A DNA stretch of 64,000 bases from Owenia fusiformis. Its lineage: Eukaryota > Annelida > Polychaeta > Sabellida > Oweniidae. A program made the position numbers and the translations under genes. The notes under the pieces were generated by a model, which saw nothing but the letters and a program-made list of their open reading frames with translations, had not been told where the DNA came from and made no database searches. The stretch's first letter is position 1. Every line of letters starts with the position of its first letter. Shown here one piece after another: positions 58,101-64,000 of the stretch. The stretch is from the NCBI GenBank assembly GCA_903813345.2, contig CAIIXF020000001.1:5702001-5766000 (forward strand). The letters run 5' to 3'.

Positions 58101-61100
58101 TGTTGAGTAAGATATGTCTTTTAAAAAGCGCGATAGTAGAGCTTTCCTACAGTTTGCATCAAGTTTAAAGTTGTTTTGTTTGATTTTTGTATTTTGCCTA
58201 ATTAAATATATTCCACCACATGGAAAAACTGTTAAATAATTAAATAGCCGATTATTGACTATTTCAACATTATTTCAAATGAAAGAGGTAATATTAATAT
58301 TTCTGTTTTTCATTTTAAGTAACCCAATAACTATTTTGATTAATGAATTATAAGTTAACTAAAGAAATAACATTTTGCTAAGTGAAAATGCTTTTACCTT
58401 TACCTATAGTTGTGTAAAATGGAAACTACATGTATATAGGTCAGTTCAAATGGACTTTTGATAGGATCTCAGAGATTTCTTCTACTTTCATGGGTGAGAA
58501 GGTTCTATAAAGAAACAACCTTATTGTTTTCTAAAAACATGTGAGCAGTGACAAGATTTTTAAACATCTCCAATATGTAGCCCCCACATAGAGAACGCCA
58601 TGACTGAGCAAAGCGAACGAGCTTTGAGGGGGGTTTGGTTTGGTTTCTTTCCCCCAAACAAATTTGAAAATGAGATTGCATTTGAAGCGTTCTGGGGCAT
58701 TTTAAAATACGAAATTTTGGGTAATATTTGATTAATGAAATGTAAATTATTGGCCATTTTTTCAGAAAATCCAGTATTTTTAAAGTGTGGGGCAATTCAA
58801 TATAAAAAAATCAACTTTTCTCTGAGAGTACGCCATGGCGTTTTATGCATATATGACACTACGCCATTGGGATGATTCATATATGGTCACTTACCCACTT
58901 AGCAGGTGTTGTCCATTCAGTCATCCCAACACTAACCATTAATTGTAGAACAACTTCAGCCAAGCAATACAGGAATATGTCATAGTGTAACTCTTTCAAA
59001 GTCCCATAATTTTGATAAAAAGTGCAGAAACCTGTAAATAGAAAATAAAAGAAATATTAGATAAAAACAAGAAACACTGCTGAATTTTCACTGACAGGGG
59101 TCATTGTGATAACAAGTGTAAAACACTGAAAAAGTGTCCCATTTTTGCCCAGGTCTCCCCTACCTTGTCTGAAAACAAACATGCAACCAACTGGATTATG
59201 ATAAACTTGAAGAATAAAATAATAGTGCAATAAGAACTGTGAATAACCAAACTTATGGAATAAAAAAAAACTGAACCAAGCCAAACATTTTGAAATTGTG
59301 ACCTCAAATAAGTAGATGTTTATAAATACCTGCCATGGTGAGTACAAGCAACTCAACAGTGAAGTCATCTTCTATACTAATGGCAAGCTGGTACACACAC
59401 ACTACCATAACCAGAACAGCTTGTAACAATCCAATGACCATATACAAAACCTCTTTCTTGCTCAAATCATTCAGATGACGTATCTATAATAACAAAAACA
59501 CAGATGTACATTGTACATGTATGAACATGTAGAAGATCTTTTATCGCAGAACATAACCGTCGCCATGGTTTATTACAGGAGTGGGAGTTCACTTTTTAGG
59601 AACAACCTTGAAAGGGATCCTTGGTACACATGGGGCATCTTTTTAAATATTTGGTATGGCAATTCAGCCAAATTTTAGGATCCAGTATGAGAATGCACAG
59701 AAATATATGCTTCTGAGGTATGATTTATTTCTGGTATGAGAATGGTCATGAAAGATATGTTACCTCACACTTGGGGTATTATGGCATTGGTACTGTGCAG
59801 AAAGTACTTACACATGTCCTTAATTGTTGGTTTTGATAGTTTCGTCCTTGTTTGGACCATGAGCTTTCAATTAGAAAGCCCATGTTTAGACCAATCATAG
59901 GCTTGAATCAAGCTATTGGTCTTATGATTAGACACCTGGCATGGTACATGTATATTGGTCCAAGGATCAAGGGCTCGAGAAATTAATTTCAGTGCAAAAG
60001 TGGCCACTGGAGCATGTTTTTTAAAGTGCTGTAACATTGTGACTATCAGTCTGATGGTCATGAAATATAGTAGGCTGGTAGGAAATTGAATGATGTACAA
60101 ATGTGTAAAATATCAGGGACAAAAGGAGTGTAACTACATACTGAATACTGAATCTGTAAAACAATACCATAATTGTGATCTACTTCAAAATTGAGTATAG
60201 TATATCCATACATTGAAGAGATCAGAAAATTTCACAAGGCCCGAATCGGAAAAACGTTAATAGGGAGGGGGGTACAAAATATTTTGAGGAAAATGTGTAA
60301 CATATACAGTATCCGCGTGAAAAGTCGGAATTGAACGAAAATCATTCGTTTTTTCAGAGTTAGTTTTTTTCGGCATTCATTTTTTGCTGTATTGGCGATC
60401 ACTTTATTGAAGATTTTCTACAGAAATCATGCAAAAATCAGGTACATGTAATGCCCATTTGCGTGTTGCGGTGTTCGCTGGTTGGCATACGGCATCTGTA
60501 AAAAATAGCAGGTAAAATAGCAGGTTATATTTTGTATAGTCGTGTTTGCCTAACTAACCCTACACTACTATCTGCACATAGAGAGATACATGTACATCAT
60601 TCCCACAGATTTGGTTATCATTGAATGCAGATTGAGATTTTAGAAAATTTGAACCTGCGAATCATTAGATGATGAGATATCAACAACGACCAATGGGATT
60701 CAGACTATTGCGATTCAGACGGTTGGGATTCGGACAATTGGTATTCGGACCAATGTGTTATGATGTGTCCTAGAAAAACTAAAATAAGAACATTGTGGGT
60801 GATAATAGACAAATCAAGAAATCTCCTATGGCAGCGTATACCGCTACACTAGCCGTATAGAATTTCCATATCATCAGTGATTAAGCCAGTGTGTTTGCCA
60901 TCTGATACCTCTGCAGTAGGAATCTTGGAAGAGTGTAGCTACTAACATTGATAAGGCATAAACATGAATACTTAACTGTTAAAATGTCTAATGGATAAAC
61001 ATAGAAACGTCTTGTGTTAATTGAATGTAAAGCTGTGTATAATGCTACATTTTCTAGTCACTAGTACCCCACACAAGTTTTCGATAATAACTTTAACCCT

Positions 61101-62386
61101 TGATTTGAACACTCGAGATCTACTATTTGTTATTGAATTTAGCACACATGAACTCGAGGCAATTTCCACATTGGAATTTATTTTTATTTTACTTCAATAA
61201 CAATAAAAAAAGCAACTGAACCAAGGATGTCATTAATCCTTTTTAACAAATTTGATGTCATAAAATCAAAATTAAGAATTGTTAAAGTATAAGTCTTTAT
61301 GGTCTTTTTGAATAGTCTATTGGTAGTCTGTATATAGACAGCTAAGCTTTGTCTATCAACAAAGCTTTATTTATGAAATATACTTGCCCTTGATATCTAG
61401 TTGTCCCGGTCATAAATGTACTACAATTTCAACATCATATTCATTGAAACAATGTAACGATGGTAATATGTGTAGCATATGGCTAGATTTAATTTAAATA
61501 GTAGGCTTATAGGGGAGAATGTTCAAATCATGGGTCAAAGTTATTATCAAAAACTTGTGTGGGGTACTATAATACTGATCCTACAGTAAACTCACACTCT
61601 ATGTACAGTACTTGTAAAATGTCTAAATATGACAAAAAATTTGCAACCGAAAAGGATATAAAGATCACAACAAAAGTTTGCAAAGATAACTATCCCGTAT
61701 ATTCTAATCAACCCCTACTGAAATCAAATTTGTCACTCAAAATAGATTAAAAAAACGGTTGGAAATATTTGAGATAGCAGCATTCTTTCACAGTACTCTA
61801 CATTAAAATTACTGATAGATCCAAGGCTTTAGATGGATTCGATAAATAGTACTATTAAATGATAAAGTTTGCTTCATTTAAAATGTAAAGTGTAACGTAT
61901 TCTCTTAAAAGCAGTTTGGTTTCTTCTATTACTGTAAACTCTTTATATTAGCTTAATCTTTCAGAAATAAATCAACAAAATCTCATCCTTTTAAATAATC
62001 TAACGATGATTTTTTAACAGTATGCATTCTATTTATTTATAATTTGTCAAAAGACTAACGGGAAATAAGATAAATAACATGATTATCTCAAAAACCTAAA
62101 AGATGAGAAATGAAATATATTTCCCTGTGTACAGTAACACAGATCTGAGTTCTACCAAAACCCTAATTCTGCTTTGAGAAGCAACTTCAGCAACTTGCTG
62201 GAATATGAGACCACATTAATGTTTGCGTTGACAGCTTAATGGGCCTAGATAGGGATTTAACATGCAGCATAGTTATACTGGTAGCGGTATACGCGTTTCT
62301 TGATTTGCCATCGAAATTTATCAATCAAATTTACTTACTTCACCTTCTTTCACATTGCTCTCAAAAAATTCATTGCTATCATCCAT
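52182..62386 (-). CDS. Unrecognised multi-pass membrane protein, ten coding exons
   Basis: Minus-strand exons: 62386-62339, 59483-59330, 59031-58895, 57392-57328, 56099-55979, 55475-55359, 55210-55124, 54344-54194, 52685-52536, 52225-52182. They total 1074 bases (357 residues); all phases and consensus sites agree. An upstream in-frame ATG at 62512 would add 42 Ser/Arg-rich residues. Hydrophobic segments: VLYMVIGLLQAVLVMVVCVY (about 27-47), ELLVLTMAGFCTF (57-70), IFLYCLAEVVLQLMVSVG (82-100), VGLGAAGVFLVPCSMYLG (115-133), LDFHLSVTMLILTL (about 170-186), LVLGIGIVFVIGWTLLAYLA (197-216), MWIFWGTAIIQPAYVIY (223-241) and VVNAFGCFALLTRVALNATS (about 262-282). That makes seven or eight spans. SDYAISENSVLRLVGHNDN (about 136-154) is hydrophilic and looks conserved. 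The cytoplasmic-looking tail holds THDTQ-like repeats (GTQDQTHDTQCQTHDT). I do not recognise the family and assign no function; it might belong to an uncharacterised invertebrate membrane family. Confidence 0.82.
52855..53215. repeat. Reverse-orientation copy of the 42390-43730 repeat family, without the microsatellite expansion
   Basis: It starts GCAATGCCAAAGCGTAGCAA, then ATCCCATCGAACAGC, AAAATGGCCACCATC and a TTGCTCAATTAC segment, and ends CCCTCCGAACTTCATTCCAT. Only one GTTCGTATGTACGGAG remains where the longer copy has (CCGT)n. Confidence 0.7.
53443..53575. repeat. Short inverted repeat, 59-60-base arms
   Basis: GACAACAGAATCGTCGATTT at the left and AAATTGACGATTCTGTTGTC at the right, with AACCGTTTCTGTAACT-type sequence inside. 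The loop is about 15 bases. A strong hairpin is expected in the intron transcript. Confidence 0.8.
56640..57275. mobile_element. 636-base palindromic element, near-complete
   Basis: From ATGTTAGGCGAATGCATTAC to the central CATAGGGAAAAATAATTGCT-type core and back, the arms of about 280 bases are inverted copies at roughly 90% identity. The same family is present, shortened, at 12786-13275. A GGAGGAGGGAAATTA phrase flanks the left and its inverse TAATTTCCCTCCTCC flanks the right. No coding frame spans it. It lies in intron 4 of the membrane-protein gene. Confidence 0.8.
60808..62310. mobile_element. Putative 1.5-kb non-autonomous element filling intron 1 of the membrane-protein gene
   Basis: CAAATCAAGAAATCTCCTATGG..GCGTATACCGCTAC at the left is inverted at the right as GTAGCGGTATACGCGTTTCTTGATTTG. 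A second inverted pair lies inside at 61058-61090 and 61545-61575 (TAGTACCCCACACAAGTTTT / AAAACTTGTGTGGGGTACTA). The interior has only short frames, including a 63-codon one that does not resemble a transposase. Confidence 0.55.
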
Positions 62387-62569
62387 TATGCTGCTTGACG
62401 CAGAGATAATGTCAACGTCGGTACTAAATCTTTTTATTATTATTACATCATGATAATAGCTTGAGCTTGATCTAGATCTAGTCTGTATGCTTTTTACACT
62501 TTTTATTTTCAATGACTTTCTACACTGTACGAAAAGTATGACAAAAACAAAAGCGGGAACAAAAGTTAG

Positions 62570-63230
62570 AGGGGCCTTTCCCGGGGGGCCTTATTTCTAA
62601 TCTAACATATCTTGTGTGCTTTCGACCATAGGCCAAGGGAAAAGTAATAGTAAGCTGTATATATACCACGGCTTACTATTACTTTACCCTTGGCCTATGC
62701 TTTCGACTAATCTGTGAACCCGATATAATCAGCCGGATTAGCTTAGACTAAACTTGTTGAACTACCCGAAAACCCCAAGGATGGGAAAAATTGGGTCCTA
62801 ATAAATTTTGCCGAGCAAATAAAGGCCTCAAGGCCCAAAAAGTGGGCCTTTTTGATCATTACTGTGCCTTTTAAGCCCTTATTTTTTAATTTCAGGCCAT
62901 ATTTTGAAGAAAATTGGCCTCAAAATTTCAAAATTTGGGCCCACTTTGGGGTTTTGGGCTTTTTTCTCTCACCTGAAATTTGCCCACCCCCCTTGTTGGC
63001 TCCCAGATCCGCCCGGCTGGGGGCAGTTCTACCATTGCGGTAACAAGTATAATACTTACATCCATGGTTCTCATGGTTCTAGTTCTTGCAGAATAAGCTT
63101 ACAGTTACACCTACAAGTACATGTACATGTAGGCCTAGGTGTTCCTAGTTGTGCCTATTTAGCCTACTTTTACGGCCTCAAGTTACCGTCCTCGCATTAC
63201 TTAAAGGCCCCCGGTAAAGGCCCCTAAAGT
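62570..63230. mobile_element. MITE-like element with AGGGGCCTTT termini
   Basis: AGAGGGGCCTTTCCCGGGGG at the left and CCCCGGTAAAGGCCCCT at the right are inverted. The flanks AAAGTTA and AAAGTTT may be a duplicated target. It contains a GGCC-rich interior and the hairpin at 62627-62699. Confidence 0.55.
62627..62699. repeat. Near-perfect hairpin, 29-base arms
   Basis: CATAGGCCAAGGGAAAAGTA..GTAAGC at 62627-62655 pairs with 62671-62699 at 28 of 29 positions, around a 15-base TGTATATATACCACG loop. It resembles a small-RNA precursor in shape but sits within a MITE-like block. Confidence 0.9.
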
Positions 63231-64000
63231 TTGAAAATATGTTTTTATCATACTTTTACTATTTTTCATGACTCTAAAAATTATTTTAACAGCGATTTTT
63301 GAAAAAAATGAAGGGAAAAAAGTTGTCTGATTTTTATTTTTCAAATGTTCACATTTCCCGCCATTTTTAAATAAAAGTTGAACTTTTTGAAATAATTAGC
63401 TTTTAACATGGGCTTTTAAACCAGTTGAAAGCCCATGCTTTTTAACACCACTGCGAAGATTAAACAAAGGATGTACTATTTGAATAATAAAATGTCATAC
63501 CTAATGTGCAACTTAAATGTTTTAGCATATTAAAAAACGTTTGCAATCTCAATTTGATTGTCTTACTAGGTGGAAAAGAATAATAATTGTGCTTTAGATA
63601 TATTGTACCACTGGTTTCTATGAGAACTAGAATCAAGTTTTGAAAAGGACTTTCATTCATAGATGAGTTCATTTCTCGCTTATTTATCAACCGATTTTCT
63701 TAATTTTTTCTACAAAAGACACGCTAGGATGAATGCTATGCATTGATATGAATTATCGCTTATTAAAACATGTGTGAGCTCTAAAATTTAGTTGAAATAA
63801 ATTCATGATTTTTCGAACAAAAAGTCTTTCACTTTTTGAAATTTAAAAAACGAAAGTTTCATACTTTTGAAAACACGGATCAGACTACAATATAAGCCAA
63901 AGTGGTTTCAACTTTATATAGAAATAAGCAGGGACGTTTATTGGAATCTTGTTTTCTAGCTTTAAAAATTAACAGAAAAAACTATTGAATCACAAATTCA
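63231..64000. other. No gene seen; one small hairpin
   Basis: AT-rich. CATGGGCTTTTAAACCAG and TGAAAGCCCATG at 63408-63437 form a short hairpin. The same AAGCCCATG phrase occurs at about 19027 and 59877, so it is a dispersed repeat fragment. Confidence 0.5.

Noticed and set aside
62852-63227. Frames with FGPTLGFWAF and PPLLAPRSARLG
   Set aside because: They sit inside the AGGGGCC-ended element, have unrelated overlapping frames and show no gene structure.
1-64000. Bacterial features, CRISPR arrays, operon-type ribosome sites, tRNA or rRNA genes
   Set aside because: The window is intron-containing animal DNA. The tandem repeats seen lack CRISPR spacing and I found no convincing tRNA cloverleaf or rRNA segment by eye. 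A tRNA scan could still find a missed one.

Overview
This is eukaryotic nuclear DNA, AT-rich and repeat-dense. It has compact GT-AG spliced exons, AATAAA signals and many short non-autonomous transposons. The proteins read as animal proteins: NOP2, FRA10AC1, PET100 and a chitin-binding array. Peritrophin-type chitin-binding domains and (CCGT)n-bearing dispersed repeats suggest an aquatic invertebrate, possibly a lophotrochozoan such as a bivalve. That placement is an inference of low confidence.

Layout: 1-5.2 kb is a bed of foldback elements and minisatellites. At 5.2-8.3 kb (+) lies a tiny two-exon gene for a 66-residue single-pass, probably mitochondrial, COX7A-like protein. A perfect NRF-1 palindrome and an ETS site lie upstream of it. 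At 14.0-16.9 kb (-) are two tightly packed genes: the cytochrome-oxidase assembly factor PET100 (at least three coding exons), followed 65 bases after its stop by a complete, intronless FRA10AC1 reading frame. The two appear to share one terminal exon. 17-22 kb is a pile-up of foldback and Tc1-like elements.

22.1-49.4 kb (+) is the whole NOP2 (NSUN1) rRNA cytosine-5 methyltransferase gene: 18 coding exons, 752 residues, with every splice phase consistent. Its 13.4-kb intron 14 splits the two catalytic-cysteine motifs. On the opposite strand that intron holds a complete nested gene (38.8-46.7 kb, 8 exons, 437 residues). It encodes a secreted protein with five cysteine-rich chitin-binding-like modules joined by a repeated CPPCG signature and a Thr/Pro-rich linker. 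Three more in-phase exons of the same type lie downstream (34.2-35.8 kb). The introns on either side of NOP2 exon 12, which carries the AdoMet-binding motif, contain tandem duplications that copy a splice donor (before) and a splice acceptor (after).

52.2-62.4 kb (-) is a ten-exon gene for an unrecognised multi-pass membrane protein of about 357 residues.

The best leads are the PET100/FRA10AC1 shared exon, the nested chitin-binding array with its orphan exons, the decoy splice-site arrays in NOP2, and the NRF-1/ETS-marked small mitochondrial gene. All exon models were built by eye from splice consensus, reading phase and remembered family sequences. No search or alignment was run.
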